Positions 43,381 through 51,277 of a DNA stretch of 64,000 nucleotides are shown in pieces. Below the pieces are notes generated by a model, which was not told the origin of the DNA, made no database searches, and saw only the letters and a list, made by a program, of their open reading frames with translations. Within the stretch, counting starts at the first letter, position 1; each line of letters starts with the position of its first letter. Source of the DNA: HGM04593 sp045636125. Its GTDB lineage: Bacteria; Bacteroidota; Bacteroidia; Bacteroidales; Bacteroidaceae. The stretch spans positions 1-64,000 of the forward strand of contig JAZTWX010000010.1 of assembly GCA_045636125.1 (NCBI GenBank), written 5' to 3'. The translations under genes were made by a program, and so were the position numbers.

Positions 43381-43552
43381 TGGTATAATCTTTTTACAAT
43401 GTAAAGCTAACACAAATTTTCTTTATTGCAAATAATTGCTTGCAGCAAAAGTTATGCACCACAACTTTGAGGCAAGAATGCAAGAATGTATTGAAAAGCC
43501 TAACACTTGTTTGTTTATTTTAATGTACAGGGAGATGCAAAATACAAAAGAA

Positions 43553-43993
43553 TTATTTCTTTAATCTTACATAATACTCTTTATCCAATTTGCTCACATT
43601 CAGTACAGCATTGTCACGTGTTATTACAGCTGTATCATTTAAGAAAAATACTACAGTAGGATAGATTCCACTACACTCACCTGTATATTCTTGCGCGCTT
43701 ACAACTTCTCCTTTGTGCAAAACAATTACTCTGCTCGAAATCATCGGTTCTTCCTTAAAAGAAACATCGAATTTTTTATTGATATCGCGAACCGCAACTC
43801 TACAAGAATAATGGTATATGGTATCCCATTCACCACTCATATTGGCTAAATCGACACTGAACTTATTTTGTTTTATTCCCTTTTGATGCGAATCTATAAA
43901 ATCGTACAAATAAAACTTGTCTTCACAACATTTAAAAACTAAAACCGATATAACGAGAATAATAATTGCTAATACTTTTTTGAAACTTTTCAT
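43553..43993 (-). CDS. Small membrane or lipoprotein, putative immunity partner (locus 2, first copy)
   Basis: 146 residues. One N-terminal hydrophobic segment (VLAIIILVISVLVFKCC) might be a membrane anchor or a lipobox-like signal. The outside part has FSVDLANMSGEWDTIYHYS and TRDNAVLNVSKLDKEYYVRL, matching its two relatives. It overlaps the end of the DUF6973-like gene by 62 bases, the same order as in locus 1. The pairing supports an immunity role; direct evidence is lacking. Confidence 0.65.
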   Translation of the reverse strand: MKSFKKVLAIIILVISVLVFKCCEDKFYLYDFIDSHQKGIKQNKFSVDLANMSGEWDTIYHYSCRVAVRDINKKFDVSFKEEPMISSRVIVLHKGEVVSAQEYTGECSGIYPTVVFFLNDTAVITRDNAVLNVSKLDKEYYVRLKK

Positions 43994-45092
43994 ACAATGA
44001 GTTTATTATATTTTCAATTTGCTCCTTGATTTTATATGGTTGAGATACAATTCTCATTATATCGACAATACTAATTACCTTATCCTCATAAGGAAGAAAA
44101 CCGTTTTTATCAGCTAAATTATAAATATATTTCAATTTAGCATAATATTCATCTGTTAATTTTGATTTAACAATATGCCAACACCCATCGTCACTATATT
44201 TCAACGTATACAATCCATTGTTATAATATTCATCTAGCACTTTAGTACTCAACTCCTTTATTGTTTTTCCCTTATTCTGTTCTCCAATTCGTCGACCTAT
44301 TGAATTGTTTAATAAATCTACTGCAGAATCGGCCATTTCCACATCCTTATACTTACGAACAGACAAATCCATCTGAGGATTAGGCTCATGATTATTTCCT
44401 ATAATCGTCGCTACACCCGAACCATAAGCTGCTGTAATTGCAGACTGCCACAAAGTATGTCTTAATGCATTTATTTCTGATGGATGTTCATTATTATCCT
44501 TATTTATAGCCTTGACACCTTCAACTCTTTTTGCAAATCGGTGGGCATTACTTGATATATTTTTGAATTTAGGATGAATAAACCCAACATCATAAGCTAT
44601 TTTAGCATTATCCCAATTTTTTGTTGCCCACGCAAAGGTTTTTGAATCAGGAGTATTGCGATCATAGATTTTTCCGGACGAATTAAGTTCGTTCAACTTC
44701 TCTCTTGAATTATCCAGTAATCCAAGTTTATTTTCATCGTACACATCACCCGCATAAAATGCAGCTTTTTTAACTCCTTTCGCAACATTCTTAATATTCT
44801 GTTCATTGTCTATAACCGCCTGATAATATCCTACCGGGTTAAAAGGGCGATTAGCGACTAACTTTGCAGCCGCACTTACATACCCAAGCAATTCTTTGTA
44901 ACGTAAGCGGTTTTCATCCTTTTTTGTTTGCAAATTATCCACTTCATTATTATTCTGTCTCTGTGGTTCGTACAGAGCATCATCGGCACACCCCTCAAAA
45001 AGATGTGGTAATAATTTCTTTGATGCGGCATAAGCCTGCTGCTCTTTCTCAATCCCTTCCGGGTCGTTATTATCTTTCGAATGCACTAACAT
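43932..45092 (-). CDS. DUF6973-like protein, putative toxin/effector (locus 2)
   Basis: 386 residues. The opening (DNNDPEGIEKEQQAYAASKK, LLPHLF, then YEPQRQNN) follows the same pattern as the locus 1 protein. The middle (about 60-190) is longer than in locus 1. The C-terminal domain has LRHTLWQSAIT (Arg211, His212, Trp215), NNHE (232-236) and DLLNNSIGRRIG, matching locus 1 closely; the Asp of DAHE is Asn here. About 70 residues extend past the domain. I chose the ATG at 45092 because the -7 box at 45115-45122 excludes the one at 45128. No signal peptide. The toxin role is inference from pairing and domain. Confidence 0.7.
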   Translation of the reverse strand: MLVHSKDNNDPEGIEKEQQAYAASKKLLPHLFEGCADDALYEPQRQNNNEVDNLQTKKDENRLRYKELLGYVSAAAKLVANRPFNPVGYYQAVIDNEQNIKNVAKGVKKAAFYAGDVYDENKLGLLDNSREKLNELNSSGKIYDRNTPDSKTFAWATKNWDNAKIAYDVGFIHPKFKNISSNAHRFAKRVEGVKAINKDNNEHPSEINALRHTLWQSAITAAYGSGVATIIGNNHEPNPQMDLSVRKYKDVEMADSAVDLLNNSIGRRIGEQNKGKTIKELSTKVLDEYYNNGLYTLKYSDDGCWHIVKSKLTDEYYAKLKYIYNLADKNGFLPYEDKVISIVDIMRIVSQPYKIKEQIENIINSLYEKFQKSISNYYSRYIGFSF

Positions 45093-45114
45093 AATGTAAA
45101 ATTTTAATTTGCAG

Positions 45115-45122
45115 CGAAAGTA
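45115..45122 (-). promoter_or_regulatory. -7 box of the second DUF6973-like locus
   Basis: TACTTTCG on the minus strand, 23 bases before the ATG at 45092; it decides between two possible starts. Confidence 0.55.
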
Positions 45123-45132
45123 ATGCACAAAT

Positions 45133-45171
45133 AAAAAAACAAGGTTGCAATTTTACCTATTTGCAACCTTG
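45133..45171 (-). terminator. Terminator of sufE
   Basis: Arms CAAGGTTGCAA (45140-45150) and TTGCAACCTTG (45161-45171) with a seven-T run on the minus strand. Confidence 0.88.
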
Positions 45172-45204
45172 AATATTTACATTACGTCTATTTTGCGGCG
45201 GTTT

Positions 45205-45633
45205 TTACAACCCGGCCTTTGCCTTGAACGCAAGGGCGTAGAGACGCATCTGCTTAATCATTGAAAGGAGACCGTTGCTGCGGGTGGGCGAGAGGTGCTC
45301 CTTGAGGCCGATAGCCTCGACAAAATAGGGCTCGCTGGCAAGAATTTCGTCGGGGGTGTGGCCCGAATATACTTTTATAAGCAGCGCCACAATGCCTTTT
45401 ACTATGAGCGCGTCGCTTTCGGCACGGAAGAGAACGCGGCCGTCCTCAAAATCGGCCTGCAGCCACACACGGCTCTGGCAGCCCTCAATGAGGTTATTGT
45501 CGGTCTTATACTCCTCGGGGAGCGCGGGTTGCTCGCCGCCCAGGTCTATGAGCAACTGGTAGCGGTCGAGCCAGTCGTCGAAACCGCTGAACTCGTCAAT
45601 TATTTCGTCTTGTTTTTCGTTTATAGTAGCCAT
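45205..45633 (-). CDS. sufE: SufE family sulfur acceptor
   Basis: 142 residues. SufE takes persulfide sulfur from the cysteine desulfurase SufS and passes it to the iron-sulfur scaffold. The acceptor Cys is in NLIEGCQSRVWL (about residue 51). RYQLLIDLGGEQPALPEEYK and ALLIKVYSGHTPDEI are also typical. The other suf genes are not in the window. It lies 25 bases after the peptidase gene and ends in a strong terminator. Confidence 0.94.
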   Translation of the reverse strand: MATINEKQDEIIDEFSGFDDWLDRYQLLIDLGGEQPALPEEYKTDNNLIEGCQSRVWLQADFEDGRVLFRAESDALIVKGIVALLIKVYSGHTPDEILASEPYFVEAIGLKEHLSPTRSNGLLSMIKQMRLYALAFKAKAGL

Positions 45634-45658
45634 ATATTTTGTTCCTCTTTTTTCTCTG

Positions 45659-46654
45659 TTATTTCTCGTTGTAAATTACAGCCATCACTGTCTGCCCCAC
45701 AGCCTTTAGCGTTGCAGGGTCTATCCAGCCCATATCGTCCTTTACCGTGTGGTGGTGAGGGCCGAAGCCGTTGGGGCTGTTCCTGTCGCAGTTTATAATG
45801 TCGATGCAGGGGAGCCCAAGAAAGCTGTTCACGTAGAGGTGGTCGTCGCTTATCATCCCGCCCTCTTCGTTCACAAAATAGGCTGCGTAGCCCTCTTTTG
45901 CGGCCTGCGCCCACACTTTATCGACCACCGCCGGAGCGTAGTAGTTTGAAATGGACTCGCGGTAGAAAGTGGACGACGGAGCACCCACTATGTCGAGCAG
46001 AATGCCGTAGCGGGCATTATAATTTTCCTTGTGAGGGAAGCGCGACCAGTATTGCGAGCCGAGCGCCCACGAGTGGTCCATCCCTGCGCCGTTGTATGGT
46101 TCATTTTCGTGACGACCATAATCCTCGGCGTCGAAGAGTATAATGTCAATTCCCACTGTGGTGGGTGCCGAAGAGAGGTGGCGGGCAATTTCGAGCAACA
46201 CTCCCACGCCGCTGCCACCATCGTTGGCACCGAGGATGGGTTTGTAGTGGTTGCTCTTGTCGGGGTCGCTGTCGGCCCAGGGGCGGCTGTCCCAGTGGGC
46301 ACAGAGCATCACACGCTTTTTGTTCTGCGGCTGAAACTGCGCCACAATGTTACGTGCCTGCAGCTTGTCGCCGTTATAAGCGGTGAGGGTTACATTCTGC
46401 GTAACAACATCGGCACCACAGGCGCGCAGCTTGCTTTCGAGATAGTCGCCACAAGCCTTGTGGGCAGCTGTGTTGGGCACACGGGGGCCGAACGCCACCT
46501 GCGCCGCCACAAAGGAGTATGCGCTGTCGGCGTTAAAGACGGGAACAATGGCGGCTGCCTCAACAACCGCGGGCGCGCTCTTTTTGGGAGCGTTGCCACA
46601 GGCTGCGAGCACCACTATAGAAAGTAAAAGGATTAATATTCTTTTACCCATCAC
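45659..46654 (-). CDS. M28 family metallopeptidase / glutaminyl-cyclase-like lipoprotein
   Basis: 331 residues. A lipoprotein signal ends in VVLAACGN (Cys20). Zinc ligands are in CAHWDSRP, GANDGGSGVGVLLEIA, LFDAEDYG and the closing FGPHHHTVKDDMGW. The wording (PNTAAHKACGDYLESKL, WDSRPWADSDP) is that of the Bacteroidota branch that resembles glutaminyl cyclases, so it may cyclise N-terminal Gln of exported proteins instead of acting as an aminopeptidase. The start abuts the cysS stop. Family firm, reaction uncertain. Confidence 0.9.
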   Translation of the reverse strand: MMGKRILILLLSIVVLAACGNAPKKSAPAVVEAAAIVPVFNADSAYSFVAAQVAFGPRVPNTAAHKACGDYLESKLRACGADVVTQNVTLTAYNGDKLQARNIVAQFQPQNKKRVMLCAHWDSRPWADSDPDKSNHYKPILGANDGGSGVGVLLEIARHLSSAPTTVGIDIILFDAEDYGRHENEPYNGAGMDHSWALGSQYWSRFPHKENYNARYGILLDIVGAPSSTFYRESISNYYAPAVVDKVWAQAAKEGYAAYFVNEEGGMISDDHLYVNSFLGLPCIDIINCDRNSPNGFGPHHHTVKDDMGWIDPATLKAVGQTVMAVIYNEK

Positions 46655-48130
46655 TTACTTGTTGAGTTTCCAGGTTGCACCCTCTTTTGAGTCCTTAATC
46701 TCAAAGCCGAGAGCAGCAAGTTCGTTACGTATCTTGTCGCTGGTTGCCCAGTCTTTTGCAGCCTTTGCAGCCTGGCGCTGCTCGAGCAACATATCGACAA
46801 CCTTGCCGAATGCCTCCTCGCGTGCGCTGCCCGAACCGGCCTCCTCTTTAAGGCCCAGGATGTCGAACATAAAGAGCTTGAATGTCTCTTTGAGCTCGGC
46901 AAGGTCGCTCTCGCTGATTGTAGCCTTCTTGTCGGCCGCCTGGTTAATGGCACGTGTAGCGTCGAAGAGGTGCGAAATAACCTGTGCGGTGTTCATATCG
47001 TCGTTCATCGCGTCGTAGCACTTCTGTCGCAAGCCTGCAATGTCGGCGGTTGTTTCGCCCGACGCGGTGAGGCCGCAGAGAGTCTTGTAGCCGTCCATAA
47101 GGCGCTGCATTCCCTTTTCGGCAGCCTGCAGTGCCTCGTTGCTGAAGTCGACTGTGCTGCGGTAGTGTGCCTGCAGGATGAAGAAACGTATGGTCATTGC
47201 CGAATAGGGCTGCGCAAGCAACTTGTGGGTACCGTTGAAGAACTCGTCGAGGGTGATGAAATTACCGAGCGACTTGCCCATCTTTGTACCGTTGATGGTA
47301 ATCATGTTGTTGTGCATCCAATATTTCACCACGGGCTTGCCCATTGCTGCAACGCCCTGCGCAATTTCACATTCGTGGTGGGGGAAGACAAGGTCCATAC
47401 CTCCGCCGTGAATATCGAACTGCTCTCCAAGATATTTGCGTCCCATAGCGGTGCACTCGCAATGCCAGCCGGGGAAGCCGTCGCTCCAGGGCGAGGGCCA
47501 GCGCATAATGTGTTCGGGCTGCGCGCATTTCCACAATGCAAAGTCGGCGGGGTTGCGCTTCTCGCTCTGTCCGTCGAGCTCTCGGGTTGTGTTGAGAACC
47601 TCGTCGAGGTTACGGCCCGAAAGAACACCGTAGTTGTGTGCCTTATCGTATTTAGCAACATCGAAATAAACCGATCCCTGGCTTTCATAAGCGTAGCCGT
47701 TGTCTATAATCTCCTTAACAAGCTGAATCTGCTCTATGATGTGGCCCGAAGCGTGGGGCTCGATGCTGGGCGGGAGAACGTTGAGAGCCTCCATCACCTT
47801 GTGATAGTGCAATGTATACTGCTGCACAACCTCCATAGGCTCAAGCTGCTCCAGACGGGCTTTTTTAGATATCTTGTCCTCGCCCTCGTCGGCATCGTGT
47901 TCCAAGTGGCCTACATCGGTGATGTTACGCACATAGCGCACCTTGTAACCGAGGTTCTGCAGGTAACGGAAAAGCACGTCAAAAGTAATTGCGGGGCGCG
48001 CGTGACCAAGATGGGCAGGGCCGTACACGGTGGGGCCGCACACATAAAGTCCCACATTGGGCGCGTGCAACGGCTCGAACAACTCTTTCTTGCGAGAGAG
48101 TGTGTTATATATCATTAATTTATTTTCCAT
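46655..48130 (-). CDS. cysS: Cysteinyl-tRNA synthetase
   Basis: 491 residues. Class I synthetase that charges tRNA-Cys. The zinc Cys and HIGH region are YVCGPTVYGPAHLGHARPAI (about 29-48, here HLGH), further zinc ligands lie in GWHCECTAMG and HHECEIAQ, and the KMSKS loop is TKMGKSLGN (about residue 281). The C-terminal anticodon-binding helices follow. It heads the cysS-M28-sufE operon and has a TATCTTCG -7 box about 105 bases upstream. Confidence 0.97.
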   Translation of the reverse strand: MENKLMIYNTLSRKKELFEPLHAPNVGLYVCGPTVYGPAHLGHARPAITFDVLFRYLQNLGYKVRYVRNITDVGHLEHDADEGEDKISKKARLEQLEPMEVVQQYTLHYHKVMEALNVLPPSIEPHASGHIIEQIQLVKEIIDNGYAYESQGSVYFDVAKYDKAHNYGVLSGRNLDEVLNTTRELDGQSEKRNPADFALWKCAQPEHIMRWPSPWSDGFPGWHCECTAMGRKYLGEQFDIHGGGMDLVFPHHECEIAQGVAAMGKPVVKYWMHNNMITINGTKMGKSLGNFITLDEFFNGTHKLLAQPYSAMTIRFFILQAHYRSTVDFSNEALQAAEKGMQRLMDGYKTLCGLTASGETTADIAGLRQKCYDAMNDDMNTAQVISHLFDATRAINQAADKKATISESDLAELKETFKLFMFDILGLKEEAGSGSAREEAFGKVVDMLLEQRQAAKAAKDWATSDKIRNELAALGFEIKDSKEGATWKLNK

Positions 48131-48235
48131 AATAGTGTATGTTTTTTATTGTTCTTTCCATTAAAATCCCCTTGTGACAAGAGGTTCAAGCGGCACGGGA
48201 CGGGGCTGCGCCACTGCCCGACGCGCACTAGTGCG

Positions 48236-48243
48236 CGAAGATA
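48236..48243 (-). promoter_or_regulatory. -7 box of cysS
   Basis: TATCTTCG on the minus strand, 105 bases before the cysS ATG, with AT-rich sequence downstream. Confidence 0.5.
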
Positions 48244-48375
48244 CAAAGAAAAAACAACATTATGAAACTATTGCGCATTTTAAGCGCTGCCGGCGGGCAA
48301 ACAGGCTAAAAAACGAGGCGGCGCACAGCGCAGAAAGGCTACAGCGTGCCCCGGCGTAAAGGGTTACAGGCCGCA

Positions 48376-48879
48376 TCACCTGTAATCCTTCAAAAGCTGT
48401 TGCAACTGCTGGCGCGTGAAGAAAATGCGGCTCTTCACGGTGCCCAGCGGCAGGGAGAGCCTTTCGGCAATCTCGCGATATTTGAAACCCGACAGGTGCA
48501 TGAGGAAGGGAATGCGATACTCGCGCGGCAGGCTGTTCACAACCTTGTATATCTCCTTGCTGTCGTAGTTGTTTTCGGTTATATAGCTGTCGAAATCCTG
48601 CGAGCTGTTTACGTGAAAAAGATTGTCGGTGTGGTCGATGAATGTCTGGTCGCGCACCACCTTGCGGTAGTTGTTTATGAATATATTGCGCATTATGGTA
48701 TATACCCAGCCTTTGAAATTGGTGTCGGGCATATACTTGTCCATATTATCAAGGGCTTTCAGGGATGTTTCCTGCAATAGATCGTTCGCCTCCTCTTTGT
48801 CGGCGGTGAGTTTGTAGGCAAAGCGTTGCAACTCCGACTGCACCTCCAACAGTTCCTTCCTAAATTTTGCAGTGTCCAA
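48376..48879 (-). CDS. ECF-type RNA polymerase sigma factor, paralogue of the one at 536-1039
   Basis: 167 residues. Region 2 (ANDLLQETSLKALDNMDKYM, WVYTIMRNIFINNYRKVVRD) and region 4 (YREIAERLSLPLGTVKSRIF) are nearly the same as in the first copy, and the two align without gaps by eye over the full length. Differences are mostly in the linker (about 85-105) and the last helix. Identical recognition helices suggest that both read the same promoters. There is no anti-sigma gene beside it. The gene stands alone between cysS and the ispG terminator. Confidence 0.93.
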   Translation of the reverse strand: MDTAKFRKELLEVQSELQRFAYKLTADKEEANDLLQETSLKALDNMDKYMPDTNFKGWVYTIMRNIFINNYRKVVRDQTFIDHTDNLFHVNSSQDFDSYITENNYDSKEIYKVVNSLPREYRIPFLMHLSGFKYREIAERLSLPLGTVKSRIFFTRQQLQQLLKDYR

Positions 48880-48973
48880 TGTTCAAAGGTTTTAAGTATA
48901 TATATGAATAGAAAACACACAAACAAAATATTTTGTTCACTGCCTAGAAGTTTTTCCAAGGAACCGCCAGCAC

Positions 48974-49012
48974 AAAAAAACCGAACAAAAGCTCGCGAGC
49001 TTTTGTTCGGTT
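48974..49012 (-). terminator. Terminator of the fbp-purE-ispG gene group
   Basis: Arms AACCGAACAAAAGCTC (48979-48994) and GAGCTTTTGTTCGGTT (48997-49012) are followed on the minus strand by seven T, 23 bases past the ispG stop. Confidence 0.92.
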
Positions 49013-49034
49013 GTAAATCTATCGCAGCAGAAGT

Positions 49035-50771
49035 TTACTGCTTCTTATCGTTTTCTATGAGCTGCAGGAGCTTTTCAATAGCCTCCTCCTCGGGAATATT
49101 CTTTTCGACGCACTCTTTCTGGCGGTAGAGACTCACCTTGCCGCGCGCCGCACCCACATAACCATAATCGGCATCGGCCATCTCGCCGGGGCCGTTTACA
49201 ATGCAGCCCATGACACCAATCTTCAACCCTTTAAGGTGGGCAGTGGCAGCCTTAATGCGTGCCAGCGTTCCCTGCAGGTCGTACATTGTGCGGCCGCAAC
49301 CGGGGCAAGCGATATATTCGGTCTTGCTTATGCGCGAACGGGTTGCCTGCAGAATACCGAAAGCAAGGGAGTTTAGCTCGTCGGGTGCAATGCCCGGGTT
49401 CTCTATCCACAAACCGTCGACAAGGCCGTCGATGAGCAGCACACCAAGGTCGGCCGATGCTTTTATGCGCAGGCTCTCAATAGATTGCTCCTTGTAGTTG
49501 CGACGCACAATAACAGGAGCTGTTATGCCTGCAGCGGCAAGCTTGTGCACCACGGCGCGAAGCTCTCCCACAGGGTTGGCGTGTGCGCTCACAGCTACTA
49601 TTACAACATCTTTGAGGGCTTTGAGTTTTTCGATATTTTCGGGGGTGAGGCAACGGATGCACAACTGCACAACCTTGCCGTCGGCAGCCTCGTCTATTCC
49701 CACTGTGGGATAATCGGCTGCAATAAAATCGGGGGCTGTATCGACAGCCGAAGATGCTCCACCCACAACAACGGGCACTTGCGAACCGCCCACCTTGCCC
49801 ACAGCCACTGTTACGCGGCGCACAGGCTCCTGGTAACAGAAACCCTCGTAGGGCAAGCCCTCAATGGGTGCGTGCCCTGCACGCTTAGAAATATATTCTA
49901 CAAGCTCGCGGGCAACGGGAATTTCATTTTCGGGAGCCTCGGCAAGAGATACGCGCACAGTGTCGCCCACTCCGTCGGCAAGCAACGCACCAATGCCCAC
50001 CGCGCTCTTTATGCGGCCATCCTCGGCATCACCAGCTTCGGTAACTCCAAGGTGCAAGGGGAAAGATATTCCCTCGCTCTGCATTACAGCCACAAGGCGA
50101 CGCACAGTGGTCACCATCATCGATGTATTGCTGGTTTTAATGGAAACAACAACGTTCGAAAAATTCTCGTCGCGGCAGATGCGCAGAAACTCCATACACG
50201 ACTCCACAACTCCCGACGGGGTGTCGCCGTAACGGCTCATAATGCGGTCGGACAGCGAGCCGTGGTTCACGCCCACTCTAATGGCCTTACCGTTGGCTTT
50301 ACACAAGTTAAGGAACGCCACGAAACGCTCGCGCAGACGCACGAGCTCGGCAGCATACTCCTCGTCGGTGTAATCAATCTGCTTGAACACACGTGCCGCG
50401 TCGACATAATTTCCGGGGTTCACACGCACCTTGTCGGCATACTGCGCCGCAGTGTCGGCCACTGCTGCATTAAAGTGTACGTCGGCCACAAGAGGCACAT
50501 TGCAACCGCGCGCACGCAGCTGCTCCTTTATGCTGCCAAGATTGACAGCCTCGCGGTTACCCTGTGTGGTGAGGCGCACAAGCTCGCCGCCCTTTGCAGC
50601 GATGCGCAAGGCCTGCTCAACACTACCCTCGGTATCCATTGTGGAGGTATTGGTCATCGACTGCACCCTCACAGGGTTCTCGCAACCTATTTTCACACCA
50701 CCCACGTTCACCTCTACCGTCGGACGACGGCGGTAGTTGAAGAGGTCTATATTAGTTTGTTTTGTACTCAT
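49035..50771 (-). CDS. ispG: 4-hydroxy-3-methylbut-2-enyl-diphosphate synthase, large form
   Basis: 578 residues. IspG makes HMBPP in the non-mevalonate isoprenoid route; dxs for the first step lies 12 kb away. The TIM-barrel domain opens with RRRPTVEVNVGGVKIG and PVRVQSMTNTSTMDT. The iron-sulfur domain at the end has ACPGCGRTMYDL and MGCIVNGPGEMADA. The extra middle domain (about 260-420) is normal for Bacteroidota and plants. It overlaps purE by 20 bases. Confidence 0.97.
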   Translation of the reverse strand: MSTKQTNIDLFNYRRRPTVEVNVGGVKIGCENPVRVQSMTNTSTMDTEGSVEQALRIAAKGGELVRLTTQGNREAVNLGSIKEQLRARGCNVPLVADVHFNAAVADTAAQYADKVRVNPGNYVDAARVFKQIDYTDEEYAAELVRLRERFVAFLNLCKANGKAIRVGVNHGSLSDRIMSRYGDTPSGVVESCMEFLRICRDENFSNVVVSIKTSNTSMMVTTVRRLVAVMQSEGISFPLHLGVTEAGDAEDGRIKSAVGIGALLADGVGDTVRVSLAEAPENEIPVARELVEYISKRAGHAPIEGLPYEGFCYQEPVRRVTVAVGKVGGSQVPVVVGGASSAVDTAPDFIAADYPTVGIDEAADGKVVQLCIRCLTPENIEKLKALKDVVIVAVSAHANPVGELRAVVHKLAAAGITAPVIVRRNYKEQSIESLRIKASADLGVLLIDGLVDGLWIENPGIAPDELNSLAFGILQATRSRISKTEYIACPGCGRTMYDLQGTLARIKAATAHLKGLKIGVMGCIVNGPGEMADADYGYVGAARGKVSLYRQKECVEKNIPEEEAIEKLLQLIENDKKQ

Positions 50772-51258
50772 ATTTAAGTTCCTTAAGCTCCTCGTTAGCT
50801 TTTTCTATCTTCTTCTTGAGGTTGTTTTTATAGGCTGCCATACGTGCGGCAAGGTCGCTGTCGGCAAGCGAGAGCATCTGTGCAGCAAGAATTGCAGCGT
50901 TGAGCGAAGCGTTCACGCCCACGGTTGCCACGGGAATTCCGGGAGGCATCTGCACAATTGCAAGCAGTGCATCCATGCCGTCGAGTGTGCTGTTGATGGG
51001 CACGCCGATAACGGGCAATGTGGTACTTGCGGCAATTACACCGGGCAAGTGAGCCGCCATTCCTGCGGCAGCTATGATAATTTTAACGCCACGCTCCTTT
51101 GCCCCTTTCGAGAAGGCCTCTACAGCCTCGGGGGTGCGGTGAGCCGAAAGAGCATTCACCTCAAAGGGAATTTGCATTTCGTTCAAGAAATCGGTTGCTT
51201 TTTTCATTACGGGAAGGTCCGATGTACTTCCCATTATAACGCTTACTATTGGTTCCAT
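50752..51258 (-). CDS. purE: 5-(carboxyamino)imidazole ribonucleotide mutase
   Basis: 168 residues. PurE moves the carboxyl group to give CAIR in purine synthesis. The start VSVIMGSTSDLPVMKKATDF, then LSAHRTPE, IIAAAGMAAHLPGVIAA and PVIGVPINSTLDGMDALLAI are the family blocks. purK is not in the window. It lies between fbp (19 bases upstream) and ispG (overlapping). Confidence 0.97.
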   Translation of the reverse strand: MEPIVSVIMGSTSDLPVMKKATDFLNEMQIPFEVNALSAHRTPEAVEAFSKGAKERGVKIIIAAAGMAAHLPGVIAASTTLPVIGVPINSTLDGMDALLAIVQMPPGIPVATVGVNASLNAAILAAQMLSLADSDLAARMAAYKNNLKKKIEKANEELKELKYEYKTN

Positions 51259-51277
51259 TCTAATGTGTATTTTTGTT

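Noticed and set aside
46970..48118. Open frame of 382 codons on the + strand
   Set aside because: It lies wholly opposite cysS, which has clear family motifs; the frame is open because of the codon bias of the real gene.
49485..50777. Open frame of 430 codons on the + strand
   Set aside because: Antisense to ispG, whose catalytic motifs are all in the other strand.
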